Assembly (NCBI GenBank): GCA_007134805.1
Contig: SLKB01000388.1
Location: 1 to 17,471, forward strand
DNA: 17,471 nucleotides
Origin: Paracoccaceae bacterium
GTDB taxonomy: Bacteria > Pseudomonadota > Alphaproteobacteria > Rhodobacterales > Rhodobacteraceae
Direction of reading: 5' to 3'
Made by a program: the position numbers and the translations under genes. Below are positions 7,300 through 15,161 of this stretch, piece after piece. Below the pieces are notes generated by a model that worked only from the letters and a program-made list of their open reading frames with translations, searched no databases and was not told where the DNA came from. The stretch's first letter is position 1; every line of letters starts with the position of its first letter.

Positions 7300-8295
7300 T
7301 CATGCGCCAAACAAACCCTCCAGGCGCACGCGCATCTGCTCGGGCGCTTCAAAGCGCAGGCGCACCGGCAGCGTCAGCACTTTGGGACGAGAGGTTGCCG
7401 GAAGTCGGACAGCATCCTTCTCGGTCGTGACAAGCTGCGCGCCAAGGGCCTTGGCCTCCAGCTCCAGCCGCGTCATCAACCCGGGGCTTAGGCGCTGGTG
7501 ATCGCTCAGCGGCTCGGCGCGCAGGATTTCGGCACCTTCCGCGCGCAATGTGGCAAAGAATTTCTCTGGCCGACCGATCCCTGCAAAGGCCAGGACGCGC
7601 AGACCCCGCCAGGACATCCCCATCGCCAGTGGCGCGAGGCGCGCAGGAAGATGGGCAACCCCCCGGAGATCCCAGATCTCGCTGAAGCGCGCCTGCTGGG
7701 CATCCGAGCCGATACTCAAGACAAGATCAGCCCGCCTCAGACCGGCGGTAACCGGCTCGCGCAGCGGCCCCGCGGGCAGCACACGGCCGTTGCCGAACCC
7801 CATGGCCGCATCGACCACGATCACGCTGAAATCCTTGGCAAGACGAGGGTCCTGGAACCCGTCGTCCATGATCAGGGCCTCGGCTTGAGCCTCCACTGCC
7901 GCCTGCGCAGCGGCAACCCGGTCCGATCCGACCCAAACCGGCGCAAAGGCCGCCATCAGCAACGGCTCATCGCCCACCAGATCAGCGTCGTGGCTGCGCT
8001 CGATCACCCGCAACGGCCCGCGCGCGACCCGCCCCCCATACCCGCGCGAGATGACATGCGGCCGCACCCCCATCTCCGTGAGCATCTGCACGAGTGCAAT
8101 GACAGTGGGTGTCTTGCCTGTCCCGCCCAGATTGAGATTGCCCACGCAGATCACCGGCACCGGGGCGCGCCACTGCGCCGGTCGTGCCACACGGCGCGCT
8201 GTCGCAACCGCATAAAGCGCGCCCAGCGGCGCCAGAAGACGCGCGCGCAGGCCCGGGCGCTCGGGGGACGCAAACCAGAAACCGGGCGGGCGCAT
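7300..8295 (-). CDS. lpxK: Tetraacyldisaccharide 4'-kinase
   Basis: Phosphorylates the 4' position of the tetraacyldisaccharide 1-phosphate precursor to give lipid IVA, the sixth step of lipid A synthesis, at the cytoplasmic face of the inner membrane. The product has 331 residues, the family length. The P-loop is GNLNLGGTGKTP (about 52-63), followed by VISRGYGGR, the VGDEPLLMA catalytic segment and the MDDGFQDPRLAKD region; the hydrophobic N-terminal stretch (about 17-33) is the usual membrane-associating helix. The frame stays open to 8634, but that extension is antisense-like sequence inside the neighbouring gene. The ATG at 8295 overlaps the upstream TGA by one base (TGATG), so I take it as the start and infer translational coupling to the WaaA-like gene. 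It is the last gene of the DUF4170-waaA-lpxK unit. Confidence 0.95.
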   Translation of the reverse strand: MRPPGFWFASPERPGLRARLLAPLGALYAVATARRVARPAQWRAPVPVICVGNLNLGGTGKTPTVIALVQMLTEMGVRPHVISRGYGGRVARGPLRVIERSHDADLVGDEPLLMAAFAPVWVGSDRVAAAQAAVEAQAEALIMDDGFQDPRLAKDFSVIVVDAAMGFGNGRVLPAGPLREPVTAGLRRADLVLSIGSDAQQARFSEIWDLRGVAHLPARLAPLAMGMSWRGLRVLAFAGIGRPEKFFATLRAEGAEILRAEPLSDHQRLSPGLMTRLELEAKALGAQLVTTEKDAVRLPATSRPKVLTLPVRLRFEAPEQMRVRLEGLFGA

Positions 8296-9512
8296 CAGGT
8301 CGCCCCGGGACGTGCACAATACTCCAGCAGCGCCGCGATCACCCGCTCGGTCGCCTCCGAGCCCTCGGCAATCACCTGCCAGCCGCGATGCGCCATGTCG
8401 GCGGCCTGTTCCGGGCGGAGCGTGGCGCGGATGGCGGCCCCCAGTGCGTCGCGGGACTGGATCATCCGTGTGGCCCGGGCCTCTCGCAGCAGGTCGAACT
8501 CTTCGGCAAACCGGCCGAACATTCGCCCATGCACAGTCGCGCAGCCGAGACCCGCCGCCTCCATCGGGCTGAGCGCCGGCCCGGTGCGCGTCAGGGTGCC
8601 GCCGAGGTAGCACGCTGTGGCCAGCCGATACCACAGCCCACGCTCGCCTTCGGTGTCGGCGATGTAGACTTGTGTGTCGGGCAGCAGCGGATCATCGATC
8701 GAGCGTAACGCCGTCGAGAATTGCGCACCCGCCCGCGCCTTGAGCTCCGCGCCGCGCTGCGGATCGTGCGGATGCAGGATGAGCGCCAGGCGATGGCTGT
8801 CACGCAGGGCCTCGGCATGGGCGTCGAGGATCACTTCTTCCTCGTCTTCAGGAACGCCTGCCGCGAGCCAGATCGTGCGGTTGCGAAACGCCTCGGCCAG
8901 GGCATCGCGTTCGGCGTCATTGCAGCCCAGCGCTACCGGCGTCTGAGACATGTGTCCGCAGATGGGCAGGTTGTCCTCGGACAAGCCCAGCGCGCCCCAG
9001 GGGACACGACCGTCCTTGTTGCGCAGGAAGACCTGCGCAAGCCGTCCCGCCGCGCGCGTCGCATGGCCAGGCCATTGCATCCAGCGCGTCGCGAAGATCG
9101 GTCGATCCATCTCGATGAGGCAGACCGGAATACCAAGACCATGGGCCGCCGTGACCATCCGCACGGGCACTGGCGCCACGAGGCACATCAGCACATTGGG
9201 CAGCGCCTCTGCGCCCAGCATCCTGACATATGCCGGATCATCAGCGGCCGCGGGCAGGCACAGCCGCCCGAAACGCTCTGGCAGAGGCTCGATTCCATGC
9301 GGGTGCGTCAGCACCACGCTGGGGGCGCCGGGGCTCTGCAAGAGCGCATCCGAGAGCGCAAGCAGCCGGCGCGCGCCATGGCTCGTATCCGCATGCAGCC
9401 AGACGAGGGGCAGGGCAAGCTGATCGCGCACTGCCTGCAGGCGGCGGGCCTGCGCGCGAGATGCTGCCCCGCGCGTGGCGGGGAGCCCGGTCGTCTCGCC
9501 CGCCGCCTTCAC
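8295..9512 (-). CDS. waaA: Divergent WaaA/KdtA-like Kdo transferase family glycosyltransferase
   Basis: By context and C-terminal similarity this belongs to the GT30 family that adds Kdo to lipid IVA. The 405-residue C-terminal half matches well: IWLAAGVPEDEEEVILDAH, LALILHPHDPQRGAEL, an ADTEGERGLWYRLATACYLGG stretch split around the DTxGE-like motif, then MEAAGLG. The N-terminal half is odd. The catalytic SVGE motif after the first strand (VWLH, ending at residue 40) is replaced by ADTSHGAR, the METELWP-type motif is CLVAPVP, and the HNPLE motif reads ALSPME. The N-terminal hydrophobic anchor of classical WaaA is missing. The start is a GTG at 9512 sharing bases with the TGA of the DUF4170 gene (GTGA), so it is probably translationally coupled. 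It could be a true but derived Kdo transferase, a different glycosyltransferase or a non-catalytic relative; the family call is firm, the activity is not. Confidence 0.72.
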   Translation of the reverse strand: MKAAGETTGLPATRGAASRAQARRLQAVRDQLALPLVWLHADTSHGARRLLALSDALLQSPGAPSVVLTHPHGIEPLPERFGRLCLPAAADDPAYVRMLGAEALPNVLMCLVAPVPVRMVTAAHGLGIPVCLIEMDRPIFATRWMQWPGHATRAAGRLAQVFLRNKDGRVPWGALGLSEDNLPICGHMSQTPVALGCNDAERDALAEAFRNRTIWLAAGVPEDEEEVILDAHAEALRDSHRLALILHPHDPQRGAELKARAGAQFSTALRSIDDPLLPDTQVYIADTEGERGLWYRLATACYLGGTLTRTGPALSPMEAAGLGCATVHGRMFGRFAEEFDLLREARATRMIQSRDALGAAIRATLRPEQAADMAHRGWQVIAEGSEATERVIAALLEYCARPGAT

Positions 9513-9745
9513 TCGCCGGCGGCACTGGTGCTGTCATCCCCTTCCAGCAACCGGTGCAGATGGGCGATGAAATACCGGGTCTCGGCGCTGTCGACCGTAC
9601 GCTGGGCCGCATCTTTCCACGCCGAATACGCTGTCGCATAATCCGGAAACAAACCGACGATATCGACCTTGTCGAGATCCTTGAACTCGACCCCTTGGGG
9701 ATCGGTCAGTTCACCACCGAAAACAAGGTGCAAGCGCTGCGCCAT
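9509..9745 (-). CDS. DUF4170 family small protein
   Basis: A 78-residue soluble protein of unknown function, recognisable as DUF4170 from LHLVFGGEL near the N terminus, followed by a VGLFPDYATAYSAWKDAAQ helix and the TVDSAETRYFI strand that end the family fold. No signal peptide or membrane segment is present. The frame runs further upstream to 9853, but the ATG at 9745 has an AAAGGA site seven to twelve bases before it and begins where family members begin. Its TGA overlaps the GTG of the WaaA-like gene, and lpxK follows, so it is the first gene of a lipid A/Kdo cluster. That placement suggests an accessory role in outer-membrane lipid synthesis, but this is inference from context only. Confidence 0.85.
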   Translation of the reverse strand: MAQRLHLVFGGELTDPQGVEFKDLDKVDIVGLFPDYATAYSAWKDAAQRTVDSAETRYFIAHLHRLLEGDDSTSAAGE

Positions 9746-9769
9746 GGCAAGTCCTTTCGACGAGTCTTC

Positions 9770-9787
9770 CCGTTGTATGGCTAACGG
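9770..9787. repeat. Short inverted repeat in the DUF4170 leader
   Basis: CCGTT (9770-9774) is inverted as AACGG (9783-9787) around eight bases, 25 bases upstream of the DUF4170 ATG. It could be an operator half-site pair or chance. I see no convincing sigma-70 promoter around it. Confidence 0.25.
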
Positions 9788-9824
9788 AAAACGCCCCGGA
9801 TTTGCAGCCCCATTCAACAGCGCG

Positions 9825-9848
9825 ATGCCGAAAAAACCGCGAAGGCAT
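9825..9848 (-). terminator. Weak candidate terminator after nadC
   Basis: ATGCC (9825-9829) is inverted as GGCAT (9844-9848), and on the minus strand a run of six T (9836-9831) lies within the loop side. It sits 30 bases after the nadC stop. The T run is inside rather than after the hairpin, so this is not a standard terminator, although the T run after GC-rich sequence at 9850-9875 could still act as one. Confidence 0.25.
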
Positions 9849-9879
9849 ACCACGGGCGCCGCGCGTGCCGGTGCCCAGA

Positions 9880-10728
9880 CTAGAAATCCAGGCCCAGATC
9901 CAGCACTGGCGCCGAATGCGTCAGCGCGCCGACAGAGATGAAATCGACACCAGTCGCCGCGACCTCGGCGATGCGCGCCAGTGTCATGTTGCCCGAGGCC
10001 TCGCAGATCAACCGTCCGTCAACCGTCTCGACTGCGCGGCGCAAGGCCCGGCTGTCCATGTTGTCAAGAAGCACGACATCGGCCCCGCCCGTGGCCAGCA
10101 CCTCGTCAAGTTGAGCAAGCGTGTCGACCTCGATCTCGATACGCAGCATATGGCTCGCCTGCGCGCGCGCGCCTGTGAGCGCCGGACCGATCCCGCCTGC
10201 GGCTGCGATGTGGTTGTCCTTGATCAGCATCGCATCCCCGAGCCCGAAGCGATGCGCCGACCCCCCGCCATGCAGCACGGCCTGTTTCTCGACAAGGCGC
10301 AAGCCGGGCGTCGTCTTGCGGGTGCAGGTGATGCGCGCGCGGTGGCCCTTGGTCTGCGCGACAAAGGCAGAGGTGAGCGTGGCGACACCCGAGAGCCGGC
10401 CCGCGAAGTTCAACGCCACGCGCTCAGCCATCAAGATCGCGGCGGCTGGCCCGTCGATCTGCATGACCATATCACCAGCTCCAACCGTGCTGCCATCCGG
10501 GCGCAGGATCGTGATCTTGAGCAGTGGATCAACCATCCGGAAGGCCATAGCCGCAAGCGTCACGCCCGAGACGACTCCGGGCGCGCGCGCGTTGAGCCTT
10601 GCGCTGTAGCGCAGCCCGGCCGGGATCGTCGCGCGCGTCGTCACATCGCCCGCCGGGCCGAGATCTTCGATCAGCGCCGCGCGCACGAGGGGTTCGATCA
10701 GGAAATCTGGTAGGGACGCGGCGGACAT
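9880..10728 (-). CDS. nadC: Nicotinate-nucleotide pyrophosphorylase (carboxylating; quinolinate phosphoribosyltransferase)
   Basis: Converts quinolinate and PRPP to nicotinate mononucleotide with loss of CO2, the third step of de novo NAD synthesis, in the cytosol. The 282 residues match the family. The N-terminal lobe (LIEPLVRAALIEDLG, GDVTTRATIP) is followed by LNFAGRLSGVATLT, the substrate-binding CTRKTTPGLRLVEKQAV and HRFGLGDAMLIKDNHI, then EIEVDTLAQ, VLLDNM and EASGNM barrel strands. The frame starts at an ATG preceded by AAGGAG five bases away. That start lies inside the end of nadB, giving a 31-base overlap, so the two are in one transcript and probably coupled. It is the last gene of nadA-nadB-nadC. 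Confidence 0.97.
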   Translation of the reverse strand: MSAASLPDFLIEPLVRAALIEDLGPAGDVTTRATIPAGLRYSARLNARAPGVVSGVTLAAMAFRMVDPLLKITILRPDGSTVGAGDMVMQIDGPAAAILMAERVALNFAGRLSGVATLTSAFVAQTKGHRARITCTRKTTPGLRLVEKQAVLHGGGSAHRFGLGDAMLIKDNHIAAAGGIGPALTGARAQASHMLRIEIEVDTLAQLDEVLATGGADVVLLDNMDSRALRRAVETVDGRLICEASGNMTLARIAEVAATGVDFISVGALTHSAPVLDLGLDF

Positions 10729-12290
10729 GGAATCTCCTTGCAGGCTTGGTCCCGGATCTCCATGGCCACGGCCCAGGTCATGCGCGAGCGCTGGGCCTGC
10801 AGGGGATCGGGCTCCGGGAAATCATCGCGCCAATGCGCGCCACGGCTTTCGCGGCGCATCAGGGCCGCGGCCGCGATCAGCGTCGCAGTGGCGCACATGT
10901 TGCGAAAATCGGGCACGCTGCGATGTGCGGCGTCAAGGGCTGCGATCTCGCGCAGAGCGCGGCGGAGCCCCTCCGCAGTCCTGCGTACGCCCACATGCGC
11001 GGTCATGACATGACGCAGCGACTGCACGGCCGCGGTCGGGGGGGCGTCTGCGTCGGGCGCGGCGGGTAATTTGATCTCCGGGGCCTGCGCGCACGCGGGT
11101 CGGGCCGAACCGATGTCCTGCGCCGCGGCCGTTGCGAAGACAAGTGCTTCGAGCACGCCATTCGAGGCCAGCCGATTGGCCCCATGCAGGCCGGTCGAAG
11201 CCGCTTCGCCGCAGACCCAGAGCCCGGGCAGCGACGCGCGGCCCCTGTGGTCGGTCGCGACCCCGCCCATATGGTAATGCGCCGCCGCTGCGACCGGGAT
11301 GGGCTGGGTCACCGGGTCAAGAGACGCGCGCGCGCAGGCTTCGGCGACGGCCGGGAAATCGCGCAGGATCGCCGCGCCGAGGGCTGCGCGCGTATCGAGC
11401 ATCGGGCGCCGACCCGCCTGCATCTCGGCGAAGACCGACCTTGCAACAACATCGCGCGGCGCAAGATCGCCGAGCGGGTGGTGCCCGTCCATGAACCGCG
11501 CGCCCCGCGAATTGATCAGGCGCGCACCCGCACCGCGCAGCGCCTCAGTTGCGAGCGGTGCCGGGTCGAGCGCGAGATCCATCGCAGTGGGGTGGAACTG
11601 GACGAACTCCATATCCGCCATGTCAGCGCCCGCAAGCGCGGCCATGCCCATGACTTGCCCGCGGATCCGCGGCGGATTTGTTGTGATTGCATAAAGCCCG
11701 CCCGAGCCGCCTCCGGCAAGCAGAACCGCCGGCGCGAACAATTCGACGGGGCGCGCCACGTGGCCCCCTTCGACCTGCGCGAGCGTGACGCCGCAAACAC
11801 GCCCGTCGCGCACGAGCAGGCCTTGCGCCACGACCCCTTCAAGCACCTGGACAGACGGCGTTGCCCGCACTGCCGTGATCAAGGTCTCCATGATCCGGCG
11901 CCCCGCCTGATCGCCCTGCACGCGCACAACGCGGGCGATGGAATGTGCGGCTTCATGATTGAGGATGAACCCGCCCGCAGGGTCGCGGTCGAAGGGGGTG
12001 CCGCGCGCAGTCAGATCAAGGATATGGGCGCGGGCGGCCTCGGTCACGCGCCGCGCCATAACCGCATCGACTGTCCCTGCCCCTGCTGCAATCGTGTCGG
12101 CGGCATGCGCGGCGGGGCTGTCATCACGGCTCATCGCGGCAGCGACACCGCCTTGCGCCCAGGCGGACGACGCCCCCTCGCCCAGAGTTTCGGGCGAGAT
12201 CACCAGCACGGAGCGAGGTGCCAGCGCGAGCGCCGCATAAAGCCCGCCGAGCCCCGCGCCGACGATGACCACCCGGTCGGTCTGGATCAC
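10698..12290 (-). CDS. nadB: L-aspartate oxidase
   Basis: FAD enzyme that oxidises L-aspartate to iminoaspartate, the first step of de novo NAD synthesis; the unstable product is passed to NadA. The 530 residues are typical. The FAD fold begins at once with VVIVGAGLGGLYAALAL (GxGxxG at about 11-16), followed by SSAWAQGGVAAA, NHEAAHSIARVV, MEFVQFHPTAM, AHYHMGGVATD, the GLWVCGEAASTGLHGANRLASN stretch (FAD site, near 365-390), and the C-terminal RGAHWRDDFPEPD motif that separates NadB from succinate dehydrogenase flavoproteins. The start is a GTG at 12290, four bases after the nadA stop, with a GAGG-type site about nine bases upstream. Its 3' end overlaps nadC by 31 bases. Confidence 0.97.
   Translation of the reverse strand: MIQTDRVVIVGAGLGGLYAALALAPRSVLVISPETLGEGASSAWAQGGVAAAMSRDDSPAAHAADTIAAGAGTVDAVMARRVTEAARAHILDLTARGTPFDRDPAGGFILNHEAAHSIARVVRVQGDQAGRRIMETLITAVRATPSVQVLEGVVAQGLLVRDGRVCGVTLAQVEGGHVARPVELFAPAVLLAGGGSGGLYAITTNPPRIRGQVMGMAALAGADMADMEFVQFHPTAMDLALDPAPLATEALRGAGARLINSRGARFMDGHHPLGDLAPRDVVARSVFAEMQAGRRPMLDTRAALGAAILRDFPAVAEACARASLDPVTQPIPVAAAAHYHMGGVATDHRGRASLPGLWVCGEAASTGLHGANRLASNGVLEALVFATAAAQDIGSARPACAQAPEIKLPAAPDADAPPTAAVQSLRHVMTAHVGVRRTAEGLRRALREIAALDAAHRSVPDFRNMCATATLIAAAALMRRESRGAHWRDDFPEPDPLQAQRSRMTWAVAMEIRDQACKEIPCPPRPYQIS
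10734..10739 (-). promoter_or_regulatory. Strong ribosome binding site of nadC, inside nadB
   Basis: The minus strand reads AAGGAG (10739-10734) five bases before the nadC ATG. It fixes the nadC start and shows that nadC translation initiates within the nadB coding region, upstream of the nadB stop at 10698. Confidence 0.8.
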
Positions 12291-12294
12291 CCGC

Positions 12295-13344
12295 TCAGGC
12301 CTCTTTCGCGCTGAGATCGATCATGCGCTGCACCGCAAGACGCGCCCGGCCGGCGATGGAGGGCTCGACCTCGATCTGCGTCGTCATGCTGTGAAGCGAC
12401 CACAGGATCTTCTCAAGCGTGATCTTCTTCATGAACGGGCACATGTTGCACGGCCCGATAAACTCGACATCCGGATGCGCATCGGCGATATTTGATGCCA
12501 TGGAGCACTCGGTCACGAGCATCGCGCGCTCGGGCCGCTCTGCGCTGACATAGCCCAGGATGCCCGCGGTCGAGCCGGAAAAATCGGCCTCGGCCACGAC
12601 ATCCGGCGGGCATTCGGGATGCGCGATGATGCGCGTGCCGGGATTCCAGGCGCGAAACTCGCGAATATCCTGAGCCGTGTATTGTTCGTGCACGATGCAG
12701 GAGCCATCCCACCAGACGATGCGCTTCTCGGGCACCTGCGCCGCGACGTTCTGCGCCAGATACTTGTCGGGCGTCATGATGATCGTCTCGGCCTCGAGCG
12801 CGCGGATGATCTGCACTGCGTTGGACGAGGTGCAGCAGATATCCGAAGCCGCCTTCACCTCGGCCGTGGTGTTGACATAGCTCACCACGGGCGCGCCGGG
12901 GTAGCGCGCGCGCATCTCGGCGACGCCCTCGGCGGTGATGCTGTCAGCCAGCGAACAGCCGGCCGCCATATCCGGCATCAGGACCGTCTTGGCAGGGTTG
13001 AGGATCTTGGACGTCTCGGCCATGAAATGCACGCCGCATTGCACGATTACCTCGGCCTCGGTCCGCGTGGCCTCGATCGCGAGTTGCAAGCTGTCGCCCA
13101 CCACATCGGCAATCCCGTGAAAGATCTCGGGCGTCATGTAGTTATGCGCCAGGATCGTGGCGTTGCGCTCACGCTTGAGCGCGTTGATCGCCGCGACATA
13201 CGGCGCATGGATCGCCCAATCCGCCGGCGAGATGACGCGCGACATGCGCGCGTAGATCGGCGCCATTTCCGCGGCAAGCCCGGGATTCGGCGCCAGATCG
13301 TAAAGCGCGTTCAGGTCGTCGCGGATCAGATGCATGTCCAGCAT
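12295..13344 (-). CDS. nadA: Quinolinate synthase A
   Basis: Condenses iminoaspartate with dihydroxyacetone phosphate to quinolinate, using a [4Fe-4S] cluster with one open iron. The 349 residues match the family. The three cluster cysteines fall at the expected spacing: Cys130 (MAAGCSLADS), Cys216 (DGSCIVHEQ) and Cys302 (PCNMCPFMKK). Other hallmarks are ILAHNYMTPEI, CGVHFMAETSKIL, VSYVNTTAEVKA and TSSNAVQI. The frame extends upstream to 13962, but that part is the antisense of the divergent methyltransferase gene. The ATG at 13344 has a GGAG about eight bases before it and begins like NadA. It is the first gene of the nadABC operon, with a plausible promoter in the 229-base divergent gap. 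No nad-type repressor gene is in the window. Confidence 0.96.
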   Translation of the reverse strand: MLDMHLIRDDLNALYDLAPNPGLAAEMAPIYARMSRVISPADWAIHAPYVAAINALKRERNATILAHNYMTPEIFHGIADVVGDSLQLAIEATRTEAEVIVQCGVHFMAETSKILNPAKTVLMPDMAAGCSLADSITAEGVAEMRARYPGAPVVSYVNTTAEVKAASDICCTSSNAVQIIRALEAETIIMTPDKYLAQNVAAQVPEKRIVWWDGSCIVHEQYTAQDIREFRAWNPGTRIIAHPECPPDVVAEADFSGSTAGILGYVSAERPERAMLVTECSMASNIADAHPDVEFIGPCNMCPFMKKITLEKILWSLHSMTTQIEVEPSIAGRARLAVQRMIDLSAKEA

Positions 13345-13407
13345 GGGCCAGCTCCACTCAATCTTGGCGCGGGATCCGGGATACCCCCTGCCCGCGCGGT
13401 TCTTCGG

Positions 13408-13436
13408 CACATAAGGGCTTGACCCGCTCATGTCCA
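13408..13436 (-). promoter_or_regulatory. Candidate sigma-70 promoter of the nadABC operon
   Basis: The minus strand reads TGGACA (13436-13431; five of six consensus positions), a 17-base spacer, then TATGTG (13413-13408; three of six). The predicted start is near 13400, leaving a 5' leader of about 55 bases before the nadA ATG. The rest of the divergent gap, toward the methyltransferase gene, shows no clear plus-strand promoter; a nine-base direct repeat AGTGTCAGC occurs in it twice (13494 and 13565 region), probably by chance. Confidence 0.4.
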
Positions 13437-13573
13437 GCCGCACCGCTTGGCGGGCGATGTCGTTTTGAACCCCAGAGCGCCGCAAATCAGCAAGTGTCAG
13501 CCACCCAGCACAGCTAACCAGAGATGATGCGACAGGCTTTGCGCAAAAGCAGGGCCACAACAGGAGTGTCAGC

Positions 13574-15139
13574 ATGTCCGAGCCAGCAATGGATGCCGCC
13601 CCCGCAGGTTCCGCACGGCGCACCCGGGGTGGTGGTGGCGCCGCGCGCCGGGCAGAGCGGTCGGTCTCTCGGGCAGAGACGGCACGTTTCATCACCCGCA
13701 ACATCCCCGATCTTCCAGTGTTGGATGAAGAGGCGTTGTCGATCATTGAGACCAATGCCGAGATCCTGCTCGAAGAAATCGGCGTGAGTTTTGTCGACAA
13801 CCCGGCCGCGCTCGCGCGCTGGCACGAGGCGGGCGCCGATGTGCGCGACGAGCGCGTGCGCCTGCCGCGCGGCATGGCGCGGCAACTCTGCACCACAGCG
13901 CCCGGCCAGTTCACGCAAGTCGCGCGCAATCCTGACCGCAATGTCGAGATCGGCGGCCGCAATCTCGTGCTGGCCCCAGTCTACGGGCCGCCTTTCGTGC
14001 GCGATGCAAATGGCGGGCGCCGCTATGTCACAATGGAGGATTTCCGGAATTTTGTGAAGCTCGGTCAGATGTCGAAATGGCTGCACCACTCGGGCGGCAC
14101 GATCTGCGAGCCCACCGACATTGCGGTGAACAAGCGCCATCTGGATATGCTGCAGGCGCATATGCTCTATTCGGACAAGCCCTTCATGGGCTCGGTGACC
14201 GAACCCTCGCGGGCGGCGGATTCGGTCGCAATGGCGAAACTGCTCTTCGGCGCGGAATTCGTGGATCAGAACACGGTGATGACCTCGCTCATCAACATCA
14301 ATTCGCCGTTGACCTTCGATTCCGTGATGATGGGCGCGCTCGAAGTCTATGCGGCGGCCAATCAGGCCTGCATCATCTCGCCCTTCATCGTCGGCGGGGC
14401 GATGGCCCCTACCACAGTAGCCGGCACGCTTACACAGGTTCTGGCCGAAGTTCTCGCGGGTGTCGCATATTCCCAGCTTGTGCGCCCCGGGGCGCCGGTG
14501 ATCTTCGGGGCGTTCGTCAGTTCGATCGACATGAATTCAGGTGCACCGACCTTCGGCACACCCGAGGCCGCGTTGATCACCTACGGCGCGGGCCAGCTTG
14601 CGCGCCGGCTGGGGCTGCCTTATCGCTCTGGCGGGGCGTTTTGCGGCTCGAAACTCCCCGATGCCCAGGCCGCCTATGAGTCCGCCAACAGCCTTAACAT
14701 GGCTCTGTTGGCTGGGGTGAATTTCATGTTGCACGCTGCCGGCTGGCTCGAAGGCGGGCTCGTGGCCTCTTACGAGAAATTCGTGATGGATGCCGACCAG
14801 TTGGGCGCGCTACACCAACTGGCCAAGGGCATCGACATGTCGGAGAACGGGCAGGCGATGGACGCGATCCGCGAGGTCGGCCCCGGCGGGCATTTCCTCG
14901 GCTGCGCCCATACGCAAGCCAACTTCAAGAGCGCCTTCTGGCGTTCGGAATTGTTCGACTACAAACCCTTCGAGACCTGGGAGGACGAGGGTGCACGCGA
15001 CACGGCAACTCTTGCCAGCGCGCGTGTGGCGCGGTTGCTGCGCGACTATGAGCAGCCAATGCTCGACCCGGCGACCGCCGAGGCCATTCAGGACTTCATC
15101 GACCGCCGCAAGGGCGCGGAGCCGGACGCGTTCGGCTGA
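13574..15139 (+). CDS. MttB-family (COG5598) methyltransferase, non-pyrrolysine
   Basis: Belongs to the trimethylamine/glycine betaine methyltransferase superfamily whose characterised members move a methyl group from a quaternary or tertiary amine to a corrinoid protein. The 521 residues run through without an in-frame amber, so this is the non-pyrrolysine type, like MtgB. A Gly/Arg/Ala-rich tail (about 11-33) precedes the TIM-barrel domain. Visible conserved stretches: EEIGVSFVDNPAAL, IGGRNLVLAPVYGPPFV, INSPLTFDSVMMGALE, ISPFIVGGAMAPTTVAG, and FLGCAHTQANF near the C terminus. The ATG at 13574 has AGGAG (13562-13566) eight bases before it. No corrinoid protein, ferredoxin-type activator or methyltetrahydrofolate methyltransferase gene is adjacent. 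The gene is divergent from nadA and convergent with the TRAP permease, so it seems monocistronic. The true substrate cannot be told from sequence. Confidence 0.9.
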   Translation: MSEPAMDAAPAGSARRTRGGGGAARRAERSVSRAETARFITRNIPDLPVLDEEALSIIETNAEILLEEIGVSFVDNPAALARWHEAGADVRDERVRLPRGMARQLCTTAPGQFTQVARNPDRNVEIGGRNLVLAPVYGPPFVRDANGGRRYVTMEDFRNFVKLGQMSKWLHHSGGTICEPTDIAVNKRHLDMLQAHMLYSDKPFMGSVTEPSRAADSVAMAKLLFGAEFVDQNTVMTSLININSPLTFDSVMMGALEVYAAANQACIISPFIVGGAMAPTTVAGTLTQVLAEVLAGVAYSQLVRPGAPVIFGAFVSSIDMNSGAPTFGTPEAALITYGAGQLARRLGLPYRSGGAFCGSKLPDAQAAYESANSLNMALLAGVNFMLHAAGWLEGGLVASYEKFVMDADQLGALHQLAKGIDMSENGQAMDAIREVGPGGHFLGCAHTQANFKSAFWRSELFDYKPFETWEDEGARDTATLASARVARLLRDYEQPMLDPATAEAIQDFIDRRKGAEPDAFG

Positions 15140-15161
15140 GCGCGCGCCCCGGCTGCCGCCA

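Noticed and set aside
8296..8634. Upstream extension of the lpxK frame
   Set aside because: It overlaps the WaaA-like gene in another frame with Arg/Gly/Pro-rich shadow sequence; the ATG at 8295 overlaps the upstream stop and matches the LpxK N terminus.
13494..13573. Nine-base direct repeat AGTGTCAGC upstream of the methyltransferase gene
   Set aside because: Only two copies about 70 bases apart, the second overlapping the ribosome-site spacer; consistent with chance.
13345..13962. Upstream extension of the nadA frame, giving a 555-residue protein
   Set aside because: The extra sequence crosses the intergenic region and the antisense of the methyltransferase gene, and NadA proteins begin at the ATG at 13344, which has a ribosome site.
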